From contig CAMNPZ010000001.1 in NCBI GenBank assembly GCA_946548715.1, forward strand, positions 1-64,000: a stretch of DNA of 64,000 bases. Reading direction: 5' to 3'. The DNA comes from an uncultured Candidatus Saccharibacteria bacterium. GTDB taxonomy: Bacteria > Patescibacteriota > Saccharimonadia > Saccharimonadales > Saccharimonadaceae. Of the stretch, positions 38,873 through 50,000 are shown piece after piece. How positions within the stretch are numbered: the stretch's first letter is position 1; each line of letters begins with the position of its first letter. A program made the translations under genes and the position numbers. The notes below the pieces were generated by a model. It was not told the origin of the DNA, ran no database searches, and saw nothing but the letters and a program-made list of their open reading frames with translations.

Positions 38873-39020
38873 TTTATTCTTCCTTCAAAATTATATTTAA
38901 TATACTCGCTTATGTATACATAATACCACACATTCCATTTCGTCGCAACGCAAATGCAATAACTCATGCTCGTCATATTTCTAGTTAATTATCACGGCCA
39001 CAGTAGTTGTCGTCGTATTT

Positions 39021-40931
39021 TTAGCGACCGCCTCCGCCACCTCCGCCACCCCCGCCACCGGAAAAACCGCCTCCACCACCGCCAGAAAATCCCGACGATG
39101 AACCTCCTCCACCAGATATTGAGCTACTCGAATAATGAGTTGATGAGTTCGCCACGGACGCTGCCGTCCGCATCGAACGTGACAAATCAGAAACTACTAT
39201 TCCATTTGTCAAGAAATCTGGCTCCTGTATTTCTGCCACTTTGCAGTATTCTTTCAGCTCATTCATCCAGCTTTCTTCAAGTCCAAATACCGCCGCATAG
39301 GGCAATAACTTTTCATAAAGCTTCACAATCCCTTCCGGCGAAGTGTCTGCGCCTTCCACACTTTGAAGCATTTTGAGCCGCTCGGATTCCGCCATTTCGA
39401 TATATAATTTCAAACCATCCATATAACGCGAAGCTTTCAGACCCAAACTCGTATGAAATGCGTACTTATTGGTTTTACTCCTCAGGACCAACCATAAAAC
39501 AATCCACCCCACTATTAGCACCACCATTACCGGTAAGAAAAATGCATGTCCTACCGGGTATTTTCCATTTAATGATATTCCGTCAAAACCAATTTCCTCC
39601 AAAAACGATATTATCATTCCTAACACCGGAAATCCGATAATTAGCATCGTCATCACAATCTGCCCCGCAGTCATTGACTGATAGCTGGAGGTATTTTTCA
39701 TCCTATAGCCCGATTCAACCAACCCGTGCTCTTTCAGTTTTTTCAAAACTCCAGAATCATACTGTCTAGCCAATCTCACCAACTGAGATGTTGCCGAATG
39801 CGTCTTAATTGCAACCTCGTCGCCCACTGCCGGCATCTCTCCACCGTTCAGTATGGAAAGCAAGGTAGTCTCTTCACTATCCAATCCTTCCGTTGAATTA
39901 ATAATCAACTTCCACTTCTTCGATTTAGACGTACTATTACCAACCTTAGCAATCGAGACCTTTTTGTTAACTATCATATTTAGCAACAACGCCACTTTGC
40001 TATCTTTCTTTTTACCAATATAAACCTCATCCATCTCCGCAACACCATACTTCGGATTGGGCTGATATTCCGGCTTCACAAAAATCGACTTATATTCGTT
40101 CGTCTTCACCCTAGACTTACTATATTTTCGTATTGGCGAAATCATACAGAGTGCTACCAAAAGTGCCGTACCTAGCATGAGCCATACCAATGCATAACTC
40201 TTTTCCGGTTCCGGTATCGCAAAACTTCCCGGCTTTAGCTCTAAATCAAAGGTCAAGTTCTCATAACTACCCAAATTCGACGCTATAAACTCCACTCCAT
40301 CATCTATCTTTGTAATCGTACAAGAGTCTTGCCCACTCTCGCCATACGCTCCCGTATAGCACCAGCTCTGACCAGTCCAATCGTCCATATCTTCCAAATG
40401 TACCCGTGCCGTCACCCTATCAAATCGCTGATACCATCCATTACCATTCGTATCCCAGTATAATTCCTGTTTGTCACTAAATTCCGTCACCACACGCTGA
40501 AATTCGTATACCAAAGTATACATTTGCGTCCCCAACACATAATCATCTGTCCCCGTACATACCTCATAATGCCCATTGTATTTATCAATACTCCAAATTG
40601 GCTCTACCACACCATTTCGATATACCAGAATATCCGACTCAGTCAAACCATCCAAGGTTAAATTCCAATCACGATTGTTTGTATATGGAATTTGTCGACA
40701 AATTCCCTTGTTTTGTTTATAGTTGGGAAATTCTGCCGTCAAATTCTCCACTACCTTCAAATGCGACACCCCTTCCGCATCTTTTGTTAAATAATAATCC
40801 GCTGTAAAGTCACTGAAATAGAAATCATCCGTAGACGCATACACCGGTGCTGCGATAGTAGAAATCATAGTTATTAGCAAAACAAACATAGTTACAAAAT
40901 ATTTCTTCATAGTTTCATTATACCAAATCAT
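39021..40931 (-). CDS. DUF2207-family membrane protein
   Basis: Signal peptide, extracytoplasmic N-terminal domain, TM segments, Gly/Ser-rich C-terminus. Confidence 0.82.
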   Translation of the reverse strand: MIWYNETMKKYFVTMFVLLITMISTIAAPVYASTDDFYFSDFTADYYLTKDAEGVSHLKVVENLTAEFPNYKQNKGICRQIPYTNNRDWNLTLDGLTESDILVYRNGVVEPIWSIDKYNGHYEVCTGTDDYVLGTQMYTLVYEFQRVVTEFSDKQELYWDTNGNGWYQRFDRVTARVHLEDMDDWTGQSWCYTGAYGESGQDSCTITKIDDGVEFIASNLGSYENLTFDLELKPGSFAIPEPEKSYALVWLMLGTALLVALCMISPIRKYSKSRVKTNEYKSIFVKPEYQPNPKYGVAEMDEVYIGKKKDSKVALLLNMIVNKKVSIAKVGNSTSKSKKWKLIINSTEGLDSEETTLLSILNGGEMPAVGDEVAIKTHSATSQLVRLARQYDSGVLKKLKEHGLVESGYRMKNTSSYQSMTAGQIVMTMLIIGFPVLGMIISFLEEIGFDGISLNGKYPVGHAFFLPVMVVLIVGWIVLWLVLRSKTNKYAFHTSLGLKASRYMDGLKLYIEMAESERLKMLQSVEGADTSPEGIVKLYEKLLPYAAVFGLEESWMNELKEYCKVAEIQEPDFLTNGIVVSDLSRSMRTAASVANSSTHYSSSSISGGGGSSSGFSGGGGGGFSGGGGGGGGGGGR

Positions 40932-40954
40932 AGTGCATATGTTATAATAAACCC

Positions 40955-41869
40955 ATGGATAATAACAAAGTCATGATTGTCGGTACTGGGAATGTGGGCG
41001 CGAGTATCGCTTTCGGTATCATGAATCAGCGCACCGCAGTCAATGAAATCATCTTAACCGACATCATCGCCAAAGACGCCGAAGGCGAAGCTATGGACCT
41101 TCGCGATGCTCTTGCCGTCGCTCCAAGTTACGTCAAAGTTAAAAATGGCACCTATAAAGACGCCCGCGATTGTGACGTGGTAGTTATCACCGCTGGCGCC
41201 GCACAAAAACCAGGCGAAACTCGCATGGAGCTCCTCGCCAAAAATGTCAACATCCTTCAGGGCATGATCGAACAAATCATGGCCTCCGGTTTCAATGGAA
41301 TCCTCCTCATCGTCACCAACCCCATGGATGTATTAACTTACTATGCTTTCAGATTTTCTGGCCTCCCCGCCGAAAAAGTCATCGGTTCTGGCACCGTCCT
41401 TGACTCCGCCAGACTCCGCACCCGCATCGCCGGTTATCTCAATGTCAACCCAAAATCCGTCCACGCTTACCAAGTCGGCGAGCACGGCGACACTGAATTA
41501 ACCCTTTGGTCCCTCGCCGACCTTGGCGGCCAATCCATCGCTAAACTCCTCGACCGCAATATTCGTTCCGACATTTCTGACTACGTCCGCAACGAAGTCT
41601 ACGACATTATCGAGAAAAAAGGTGCCACTTATTACGGCATCGCCACCTGCGTCATCGACATTTTGAACTGCATCTTCAACGACGAATTGCGCGTCCTTCC
41701 AGTTTCATCCTACGATAATTTCTCCGACACTTCTTTCGGCTGGCCCACCGTCGTCGGCCGTACCGGCATTATCCGTCGCCTCGACCTCAAAATCTCCGAG
41801 CACGAGGGCATCGAACTCCAAAAATCCATCAATACTCTTAAAAAAGCAATTAGTTCAGTAAGGCTATAG
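40955..41869 (+). CDS. ldh: L-lactate dehydrogenase
   Basis: GTGNVGASIAF, ITAGAAQKPGETR, VTNPMDVLTYYA, GEHGDTELTLWS. Confidence 0.93.
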   Translation: MDNNKVMIVGTGNVGASIAFGIMNQRTAVNEIILTDIIAKDAEGEAMDLRDALAVAPSYVKVKNGTYKDARDCDVVVITAGAAQKPGETRMELLAKNVNILQGMIEQIMASGFNGILLIVTNPMDVLTYYAFRFSGLPAEKVIGSGTVLDSARLRTRIAGYLNVNPKSVHAYQVGEHGDTELTLWSLADLGGQSIAKLLDRNIRSDISDYVRNEVYDIIEKKGATYYGIATCVIDILNCIFNDELRVLPVSSYDNFSDTSFGWPTVVGRTGIIRRLDLKISEHEGIELQKSINTLKKAISSVRL

Positions 41870-42020
41870 CTAGAGAGTTTCGAAACATTTTGAAATCGCC
41901 CGATAAAATTTACAACAGTCACAGACGAGTAGCTGATACTGAAATATCAGGACGAGTCTGCCTGACCTGTTGTAAATTTTATGCGGCGAGATTTCAAGTT
42001 AAGAAACTCTCTAGCTATAG
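41864..42020. repeat. Long nested fold-back filling the ldh/exoI convergent intergenic space
   Basis: CTATAGCTAGAGAGTTTC (41864-41881) with exact reverse complement (42003-42020); TTGAAATC/GATTTCAA; ATAAAATTTACAACAG (41903-41918)/CTGTTGTAAATTTTAT (41967-41982). Confidence 0.92.
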
Positions 42021-42022
42021 TT

Positions 42023-43357
42023 TTACTGCAATGATTGCATATATAAGAGTAGTTCTTGTTTAATAAAGTCGTCCTTCACTTGCTCGAGCTCCGCCATAAA
42101 TCTAGGTGCTTGTCGCTTCAACCGCTCTGTACGATATTTTTCGTATGCCTCCATTTCCGAATCCGACAAAGTTTCCGGGAAATTCCGGCCTTTGTAATGT
42201 AACAACAATTCCGGCAATCTCTCATCAATAAAATCTGGATGAAAATCCGTTAGCTTCGACGGCTCTGCATTCCGCACCGCCGACACCTTAATTCTGTCCC
42301 TATCATTCAGAAACCCATCATAGAGCGCCGCCTCCGGCTCCACCGCCGGCGGAAACTCCGGCCGCTTTTCATACTGCCCACGCATCTGCTCCGCAAATTC
42401 CGGATGGCTTAGCAAAGTTTTGAGATTGTTCTCTACTATTTCCTTCGTCAATCCTATCTTTTTCCATCCATCTCCCGACTCCAACACCCCCATCGGCGCC
42501 ACCGCCGGACACTTGTTGTAACACAATTCCTTTACGATTGGGAAATAAGATTCAGGACTCTGTTTCAAAAGTAATTCCAAATCATAACGCAAGTCAAATA
42601 CCAGCACATTCCCATTTCGCCCAGGAGCTAGCGGAAACACCACCGTCGCCTTATTATACTCATTCGAATATCGTCCTGAAGCATATACAAACGGTTGCGG
42701 CTGCGCCAAGTTCACTAATCGCTGCACCGCTCGTTTATCACGCATCTTTAATAAATAGTCAAACATCTTAGGCTGTTTGTCGCGTATCAACTTCGCCACT
42801 GCTATTGTGGCATACACATCCGACAACGCATCGTGCGCATGCTCATGCGACACACCGTTTAATTTCGTAATCAATTCCAACCGGTTCGTTGGCTTGCCAT
42901 CCTCCCGAAATGGCCATTCAATCCCCTCAGGTCTGAGCGCCCGCGTCAACCTCACCACATCCAATATATCCCACCGTGACCTTCCGTCCTTCCATTCCCA
43001 TTCATAGGGGTCATAGAAATTCCGCCACAAAGTCGCCCGCATAAATTCATCATCAAATCTCACCGTATTATATCCCACCGCTACAGTATTCGGCACAAAT
43101 ACTTCCTCCGTCACATATCGACAAAACTCCGCCTCGCTTATTCCATCCATCAAAGTTTGCTGCGGCGTAATTCCTGTCACCGCTATCGCTCCTGGACTCG
43201 GTAAGGCATCGTCTGTCATTTTCACTAGTACATTTACTGGTTCACCCACTGGCGCGAGTTCCATCGTTGTCCGCTGTCCCGCAAACTGCATCAGCCTATC
43301 TTCTCGCGGATTCAATCCTGAAGTTTCAAGATCGTAAAAGAAAAATGTTTTATCCAT
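42023..43357 (-). CDS. sbcB: Exodeoxyribonuclease I
   Basis: FFFYDLETSGLNPREDRLMQFAGQRT, GYNTVRFDDEFMR, HEHAHDALSDVYATIAVA. Confidence 0.93.
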   Translation of the reverse strand: MDKTFFFYDLETSGLNPREDRLMQFAGQRTTMELAPVGEPVNVLVKMTDDALPSPGAIAVTGITPQQTLMDGISEAEFCRYVTEEVFVPNTVAVGYNTVRFDDEFMRATLWRNFYDPYEWEWKDGRSRWDILDVVRLTRALRPEGIEWPFREDGKPTNRLELITKLNGVSHEHAHDALSDVYATIAVAKLIRDKQPKMFDYLLKMRDKRAVQRLVNLAQPQPFVYASGRYSNEYNKATVVFPLAPGRNGNVLVFDLRYDLELLLKQSPESYFPIVKELCYNKCPAVAPMGVLESGDGWKKIGLTKEIVENNLKTLLSHPEFAEQMRGQYEKRPEFPPAVEPEAALYDGFLNDRDRIKVSAVRNAEPSKLTDFHPDFIDERLPELLLHYKGRNFPETLSDSEMEAYEKYRTERLKRQAPRFMAELEQVKDDFIKQELLLYMQSLQ

Positions 43358-43431
43358 GTTTAATTCTTATCATACACAGCATCTTTTTTCAACCCACGAT
43401 ATGCACCCCCCTATCACAAACAAAAGAAAAA

Positions 43432-43453
43432 CCCGGGTCACTCTCGACCCGGG
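43432..43453 (-). terminator. GC-rich hairpin terminator
   Basis: CCCGGGTC-actctc-GACCCGGG, followed on the minus strand by TTTTTCTTTTG. Confidence 0.8.
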
Positions 43454-43464
43454 CGAAAAAAAGA

Positions 43465-43821
43465 TTACATGAACTCGTACGCACGGCGTCTCCGAGCCCA
43501 CTTTTTGATGGAGGCAAGCCGCCTCCTATTTATTTGGAGGTTTATGCTGCTCGTCACCTTTCCGGCGATGCGCAGCAGCACAAACTGCGACGGGAAAAGT
43601 AAAATACATACAATCAACGTGAAGATGTTGTATTTCATCGTCACGTCAGAAAAGAACAGAAATACCTCAAAGATAATGCACATCATCTCAAGCGTCTTCA
43701 CTTCCTCGATAGGTATTTCTACAAGAATCCTCATCAGCCGACTGCTTACAGAATACCTCCGTATACCGATGCAAGCCATCAGCAACAGCGACACGAAAAA
43801 CCATCCCATCCAAACAATCAT
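43465..43821 (-). CDS. Small membrane protein, unknown
   Basis: 118 aa, several hydrophobic segments, GGGGGTG SD-like upstream. Confidence 0.6.
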   Translation of the reverse strand: MIVWMGWFFVSLLLMACIGIRRYSVSSRLMRILVEIPIEEVKTLEMMCIIFEVFLFFSDVTMKYNIFTLIVCILLFPSQFVLLRIAGKVTSSINLQINRRRLASIKKWARRRRAYEFM

Positions 43822-43981
43822 GTTTACACCCCCATCTAAATGTACTTAAGCGACTCCCCAGTCGCCCCCTTAACTTATCTTATACATTATACCACACATG
43901 GTTATTTTTGTCAATATCTGCACCAGTACCCCAGCAAATATCAACCACGATACCAAACCAGCTATCGTGTATTTACAGCTA

Positions 43982-44713
43982 TTATTTCCCCACCATCATC
44001 TTGTCATAATCCATACCATATTGCGCATATTGATATCGCATCGACGCTTCCTCGAGTTCCTCTGACATCTTGGCCAACTCATCAGTTTTTTCCACCGCCA
44101 TCACAATAAACTTCAGTGGCTTATTCTTGCCACCACATATTTCCATCGACTCACCATAGGCCAACTCACCAGGAATCGTAATCTTGCGTATGCCACCAAT
44201 CTTCATTCCTTTCATACCCTGAGTCCACCCCTCAATCAATCCCATCGAAGGGTCAAGTATCTTCGAAAAGCTAGTCGGTTCATCATTATTATCAAACGTC
44301 GAATCAAACACCGACTCATCTGCACACCATCCTACATAGTAGGCCAAATAATTTGAGCCATCTTCCTTTACTTCTTCTCCTGAACCCTCTGTCAAATCTC
44401 GCGATTTCAAGCCTCCTTCATTGGCCGAATTCTCATTATAGCCAGAAATCTCCGACTTATACTGAATGAATTTATCAAAATCACTCTTAGTCTTCTCACT
44501 AAACTCCGCCACCACTTTCTCATAAGCCGCTTCATATTCAGCCTTTTTCTCATCACTAATTTCATCCGCTTCGGCACTAGTATCACTGCTAGAGCCACCA
44601 CTGTTCAACACAATCGCCGCATAGCTAGCAATCATCGACCCTAACATAATCACTGCAATCAAAATAATAAAAAACCGTTGTTTCGGACTGGTTTTCAGCT
44701 CTTTTTCTTCCAT
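43982..44713 (-). CDS. FKBP-type peptidyl-prolyl isomerase, membrane anchored
   Basis: N-terminal TM; LIEGWTQGMKGMKIGGIRKITIPGELAYGE. Confidence 0.9.
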   Translation of the reverse strand: MEEKELKTSPKQRFFIILIAVIMLGSMIASYAAIVLNSGGSSSDTSAEADEISDEKKAEYEAAYEKVVAEFSEKTKSDFDKFIQYKSEISGYNENSANEGGLKSRDLTEGSGEEVKEDGSNYLAYYVGWCADESVFDSTFDNNDEPTSFSKILDPSMGLIEGWTQGMKGMKIGGIRKITIPGELAYGESMEICGGKNKPLKFIVMAVEKTDELAKMSEELEEASMRYQYAQYGMDYDKMMVGK

Positions 44714-44759
44714 ATCTGTATCTCCACTTAATTATTATTGGAATTATTATATCACAAAA

Positions 44760-44781
44760 AATAACCCCCGAAGGGGTTATT
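44760..44781 (-). terminator. Terminator after rplO
   Basis: AATAACCCC-cgaa-GGGGTTATT. Confidence 0.75.
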
Positions 44782-44787
44782 TATAGA

Positions 44788-45252
44788 TTATTCAGCCTTT
44801 TTCTCAGGTTTCTTTAAGATTGCCACCTTCTTAAACGACCCACCAGCCTTTTTAATGGCTTCGATGGCCGATTTCGAAGCAAACTGTGTTTCAAGTTCAA
44901 CCTTCGACTTTAGCTCACCGCGCGAGATTACCTTCACCTTCACGTAAGGAGACGAAATCAAATCAGCCTCAGCTAGCTTCAAGTTATCAACCTTACCAGA
45001 TAGCTCATTCAAACGATCAGTGTAGACCACCTCGGCCTTAGTATGGAAAGACTTAAACCCTTTTAACTTCGGCACAGCTTGCATAATTGCACGTTGACCG
45101 CCCATGAATCCTACCGGCATCTTGCGATGACCGGTACGAGCCTTCTGGCCCTTGGTGCCACGACCAGCCGTTTTACCTTGGCCAGCCGCAATACCGCGGC
45201 CTTTACGACTCGGACGCGTATTCTTCTCTACGATTAAATCATTGTATTTCAT
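44788..45252 (-). CDS. rplO: 50S ribosomal protein L15
   Basis: RKGRGIAAGQGKTAGRGTKGQKARTG. Confidence 0.96.
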   Translation of the reverse strand: MKYNDLIVEKNTRPSRKGRGIAAGQGKTAGRGTKGQKARTGHRKMPVGFMGGQRAIMQAVPKLKGFKSFHTKAEVVYTDRLNELSGKVDNLKLAEADLISSPYVKVKVISRGELKSKVELETQFASKSAIEAIKKAGGSFKKVAILKKPEKKAE

Positions 45253-46067
45253 TACTTGTCCTCCTTCTTAGCGGACTTCTTTGCGGTTGTCTTGGCAGTG
45301 GCCTTCTCTTTAGTGTCAGCCTTTTTAGCTGCAACCTTTTTCTTGGCTTCAGTCTTCTTAGTTGCAACCTTTTCTTTCACTTCAGCCTTTTTAGCCTCAG
45401 TCCCCTTCTTAGTCTCCTCTTTGTCAGCTGCTTTCTTTACTGGCATCGGCTTGCCTTCATAAGCCACCCACTTCTCGCGAGGCATCTGAGCTTTCAAGCC
45501 TTCAATTACAGCGTAAGCTATATTGACCTTATTGGTAGAACCAAGCGACTTCGAAATCAAGTTTTTGACTCCAGTCAAACCTACGATAGAACGTACCGTA
45601 CCACCGGCAATAATACCAGTACCAGGTGCCGCAGGTTTCATTAATACATCTGCACCAGTCACCTTGGTACGAGACTCATGGCAAATTGTCTCGCCATTCA
45701 TATTAAATGTAATCATTGACTTCTTTGCCTTACGGGTAGCCTTATTGACGGCCGTCGTCACATCGTTGCCCTTAGCAACACCAATACCAACTTTATTCTT
45801 GTGGTTACCAATTGCTACTAGTGCTTTAAAGCGCATTCTACGACCACCAGCCACTGTACGTGACACGCGGTCTACTGCAATCGTGATTTCATCAAATTCC
45901 TTTGGTCCAGCGTCTGCACGCACTCTATCGCGACGGTTGCGACGGTTCATTCTCTTTCCAGCAATATCACGCACTTGCTTGGTTGCTGCAACCTTGTCCT
46001 CCATCTTAAGAGTACCAGATTTATTGATTACTCTCGGAGCTTTATTTGTATTATTATTCTCTGGCAT
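45252..46067 (-). CDS. rpsE: 30S ribosomal protein S5 with Lys/Ala-rich tail
   Basis: RVSRTVAGGRRMRFKALVAIGNHKNKVGIGVAKGNDV; start at MPENNNTNK. Confidence 0.95.
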   Translation of the reverse strand: MPENNNTNKAPRVINKSGTLKMEDKVAATKQVRDIAGKRMNRRNRRDRVRADAGPKEFDEITIAVDRVSRTVAGGRRMRFKALVAIGNHKNKVGIGVAKGNDVTTAVNKATRKAKKSMITFNMNGETICHESRTKVTGADVLMKPAAPGTGIIAGGTVRSIVGLTGVKNLISKSLGSTNKVNIAYAVIEGLKAQMPREKWVAYEGKPMPVKKAADKEETKKGTEAKKAEVKEKVATKKTEAKKKVAAKKADTKEKATAKTTAKKSAKKEDK

Positions 46068-46068
46068 A

Positions 46069-46398
46069 TTAGAACTCCAATCCTTCTTTGCGGGCCGCTT
46101 CAGCAAGTGCACTCATTCGGCCTGCGTATAGTTTAGCGCCACGATCAAATACTACTTTCGAGACCTTAGCTGCTTTGGCTTTCTTGGCGATTTCCGCGCC
46201 AATCTTTGCAGCTTTTTCTGTCATCGTACCAGTGGTTTTAGTACCAACTGTCGTAGCATATGCTAGTGTCGTTTTCTTGTCATCGTCAATTACCTGAGCG
46301 GTAATATGTACATTCGAAAAATGTACTGTAAGGCGTGGCCTTTCACTTGTACCGTGAATCTTTGCACGAGTACGCTTGGCTCTGTATTCAGCTTTCAT
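46069..46398 (-). CDS. rplR: 50S ribosomal protein L18
   Basis: RPRLTVHFSNVHITAQVIDD...FDRGAKLYAGRMSALAEAARKEGLEF. Confidence 0.95.
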   Translation of the reverse strand: MKAEYRAKRTRAKIHGTSERPRLTVHFSNVHITAQVIDDDKKTTLAYATTVGTKTTGTMTEKAAKIGAEIAKKAKAAKVSKVVFDRGAKLYAGRMSALAEAARKEGLEF

Positions 46399-46934
46399 TA
46401 TTTCTTACCCGCCTTTCCTGCCTTACGAAGTATCACTTCGTCGACATATTTAATACCTTTACCCTTGTAAGGTTCAGGCTTCTTCAAAGCACGGATTTCT
46501 GCCGCTACCTGACCGACTTTTTGTTTGTCGATGCCAGATACGGTAATTTCCATCTTGTTGGTAGCAAGTTGCACACCTTCTGGAGCTGTGTATTTCACTG
46601 GGTGTGAAAAACCAAGCGCCATTTCAATCTGCTGACCGCCGCCAGACAAACGGAAACCGACTCCGTTGATTTCTAGTTTTTTCTCATAGCCCTTGGTTAC
46701 ACCAACTACTGCGTTATTAAGTAACGCACGTTGGAGACCATGCCAAGCTCGAGATTTCGGCTCGTCATCCTCACGGGTGACACGAACCTCTGTTCCTTCA
46801 ACCGTAGTTTTAGTCTTCGGTTGCACCGGCACAATGAGTTGACCCTTCGGGCCCGCAACAGTAATCTCGCTGTCGCCGACCGTAATTGTCACTCCTGCCG
46901 GAATTTCGATAGGTTGTTTTCCGATACGACTCAT
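46398..46934 (-). CDS. rplF: 50S ribosomal protein L6
   Basis: MSRIGKQPIEIPAGVTITV...KPEPYKGKGIKYVDEVILRKAGKAGKK. Confidence 0.97.
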   Translation of the reverse strand: MSRIGKQPIEIPAGVTITVGDSEITVAGPKGQLIVPVQPKTKTTVEGTEVRVTREDDEPKSRAWHGLQRALLNNAVVGVTKGYEKKLEINGVGFRLSGGGQQIEMALGFSHPVKYTAPEGVQLATNKMEITVSGIDKQKVGQVAAEIRALKKPEPYKGKGIKYVDEVILRKAGKAGKK

Positions 46935-46965
46935 ATCTTCCCTTTGTTAAACTAATATTCCCACC

Positions 46966-46994
46966 ATTATACCACAAATCCTCTTAAGATGCAA
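46966..46994 (-). promoter_or_regulatory. Candidate promoter upstream of rplF
   Basis: Minus strand TTGCAT-17 bp-TATAAT. Confidence 0.6.
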
Positions 46995-46995
46995 C

Positions 46996-47026
46996 AAAAC
47001 ACACCTAGTTTACCTAGGTGTGTTTT
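46996..47026. terminator. Terminator after the adhesin gene
   Basis: AAAACACACCTAG-ttta-CCTAGGTGTGTTTT-type hairpin. Confidence 0.8.
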
Positions 47027-47042
47027 ATGCTTGAAGTACTGC

Positions 47043-50000
47043 TTATTTACGTTTCGCGAACTTTGTAGCGCCTAGCAAGGTCACTGTACTTACCACTATC
47101 GCAACAAACAGCACAAAGGTGTTATCCACCACCGCTTCGCGCCCTTCAGATTCTACCACTCGCGTAGCCCGACCAGTCTCCGGAGCTTCAAATGGTACCT
47201 CTTCACCACCACATCCACCTTCTAGGCACGGATCGATAATTTCGTACTGGTTCTCAACCTCAATCACCGCTTCATCGTACTTCAAGACTTCAATCACCTC
47301 ACCATCACCATACGACGTCAAAGTGTAATTATCTACTTCCGCGTTCTCTTCCACCACCATATATGCACCAACCGGAATTTCGGCCTCTACCGGACAAATC
47401 GCCACCCCATCCGAAATCTCACAATCATTTGCAAAACTCAACGTCAACTCGCCATCGACGCCAAAGTCTTCAGGACCTACCACGATAAGGGTCAAGTCCT
47501 GCAATTTCTCAGCATCAATGCCAGAGAACAGCTTCACTACCGTCAATGAACCAGCCATGCTCCGATTATTCGTCACCGTCATCGACAAATTCGCCTCATC
47601 CCATACAAACTCTTCATCGCCATCTTTTGCAAACTCACAGTTCTTCACGAAAGTATTAGTCATTGTTGTCTCATCCGCTTTTGAAAGTTCCGATGCGCAA
47701 CTCACGGCCACCGTCGCTGAACCTTCCACCAAGTCGTAACCATACCATGTATCTGTTTCCGCAATCTCATACTTGAAGCTTTCTTCCTTCTGATCAGCCG
47801 ACACCGGTACTTCCACCGTAATTTGTCCATTTTCATCCGTCACATACTCTTCGCCGTTTATCGTAAATACCACACCTTCCATCGCATCACCATCATCGTC
47901 AACCTTACTCAGGACAAACTCTTTCTCACCTTCATACTCAATCTTCTCTTCAGCTGGCGTCCAAGTATTCGTCACCGTCAAGGCATCCGCGTTTTCTGCC
48001 GTCCACTTACCTTCAAGCAATTCGCCATTATAGACGTATAGCGTATCATCATTAGCGCCGCCCAAGGTCCCCTCGCCAATACCAGTCTCTTTCACTGTAT
48101 AGGTAATCTCTTCGCCCTGATTTGCATACACCAGCACCGTCACCGCTTCCGACTCCCACTCACCATAGCCATTACCATCCAAACGAATCGTCTGCACCTC
48201 GTCATTCTTATCATTTGACAGTTCCACCGTGATAAATGTTGGTGCCACCGACGGCAATACTTCGCTATCCACATTCCATACTTTCTTAAACTTCAATTCT
48301 TTCGTCTCAGGCTCATGTGTATTTGTAAACGTAAACACACCATCTGTCATTTTCCCACCATCCGACTCATATCCGGCCACATTTTCTTCAACCACCGAGT
48401 ATACATATTCAGTCGCATCTTCGTCTGCTCGTGGCAGATCCGTCCATTCATACGCCCAATCCTCAGCCGCCAAAGTCGTGGTACGATACGACTCACCATT
48501 ACGTAGCAGCGTTACCCCAAGTCCTTCCGGACGTGCTCCATCGCGATCGTCATCATCTTCCCAAACCTTCGCTACCTTATAATGTACATCGCGAATCTTC
48601 TCATAAGTGTTCTTAATCGTAAACTTCGCTTCTGCGGCTTTTTCTACCGCTTTCGCCTTGTCATTTTCGCCAGTCACTGTCAAGGTCAGTAGCCCATCAA
48701 ACTCCGCACCCGACTCCACTACCTTATATTCACCAGTTGGGATTTTACCGGTCAAAGCGTACTCGTATACACCTTCTTTAACCTTCGTAAACTTATCAAA
48801 TGCAATCTCCTGCGTCTCGAAATCTTCCGGTCCAGTTACGGTAAACTTCAATCCATTATTACGTAAAGCCGTTCCCGAAATACCAGCCGTCTCTTTCCGA
48901 ATCACTAGCGACGTCGCCAAGCTTCGTTCATTCACTACTTTCACAGTTCCCGTCTCACCATTCCATTCAAACGCTTCCGCGCCGTCTTCTGATAGTTCAC
49001 AAGTCTTTGTATAAGCATTTACTAGCTTCTCCGCATCCGCACTGGCAAACTTACTCGTACAGCTCACCGTTACAGTCGCAGTGCCCTCCACTAAATCATA
49101 TCCTTCACGTGTCGACTTCTCGCTAATCTCGTACTCAAAGGTTTCTTCTTTCTTCTCATTGTCCACTGGCACCGTAACCTTAATTTCGCCATTCGCATCA
49201 GTCGTATAATCATCGCCACCTATCGTAAACACTACACCTTCCATCACCTTGCCGTCGCCGTCGTATTTCTTAATACCAAACTCAGCCTTACCCTCAAATA
49301 CAATTTCCTCAGTTGGCTTCGTCCAAGTGTTTGTTACTTCGTATCCGTCTATACTCTTCTCCCACTGCCCTTTCAAACTGTCACCATCGTACATTACGAT
49401 AATGCTCTTACCTTCATCGAACCCAGTCTCGCCTAGCTTCGACTCTTCTACTGAATAAGTAATCTCTTTGCCACCTTCATTCTTCAATAACCCAGTAAAC
49501 GTCCATTTCCATTCATTCGCTGCCGAAATCGGTACCGGTTCGCCTACCATCCATTTTTCTTTCTCACCTGCATCATTCGTCACTTCGCCATACAATTCAA
49601 CCGTAATCGTATCTGGTCTAGCCAGTTCATTACCTTCACCCGCCCAAATCTTCTGCACCGTCAAATCACCATCGTCATTATATAGTGCCGGCTCATGCTC
49701 ATTCGTAATCACACCGTCAGATACAGTTACAGTATAATCATCGTCACCAGTAAACTCCGTACATTCAATCGCATCACCAGAGCCCTTGCAGGTAGAAGCT
49801 TCCACGATTTCATAGTTAATCGTCTCACCATCAGCATTTTTCTCCGGCAAATTCGAGAATGCGTAATCATCCTTATCCTCAAGCGCCAAAGCTTCATAAG
49901 CTACAAACTTACCCTCATCATTCTTTACTGCCACGAAATAGCCCTTGTAGTTCTTGCGTAGCCCATCTCTGTCTGCATCATCATTCCACACCTTCGCCGC

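Noticed and set aside
39021-39110. Gly-rich C-terminus of the DUF2207 protein as a novel repeat
   Set aside because: Glycine/serine-rich C-termini are a usual feature of this family.
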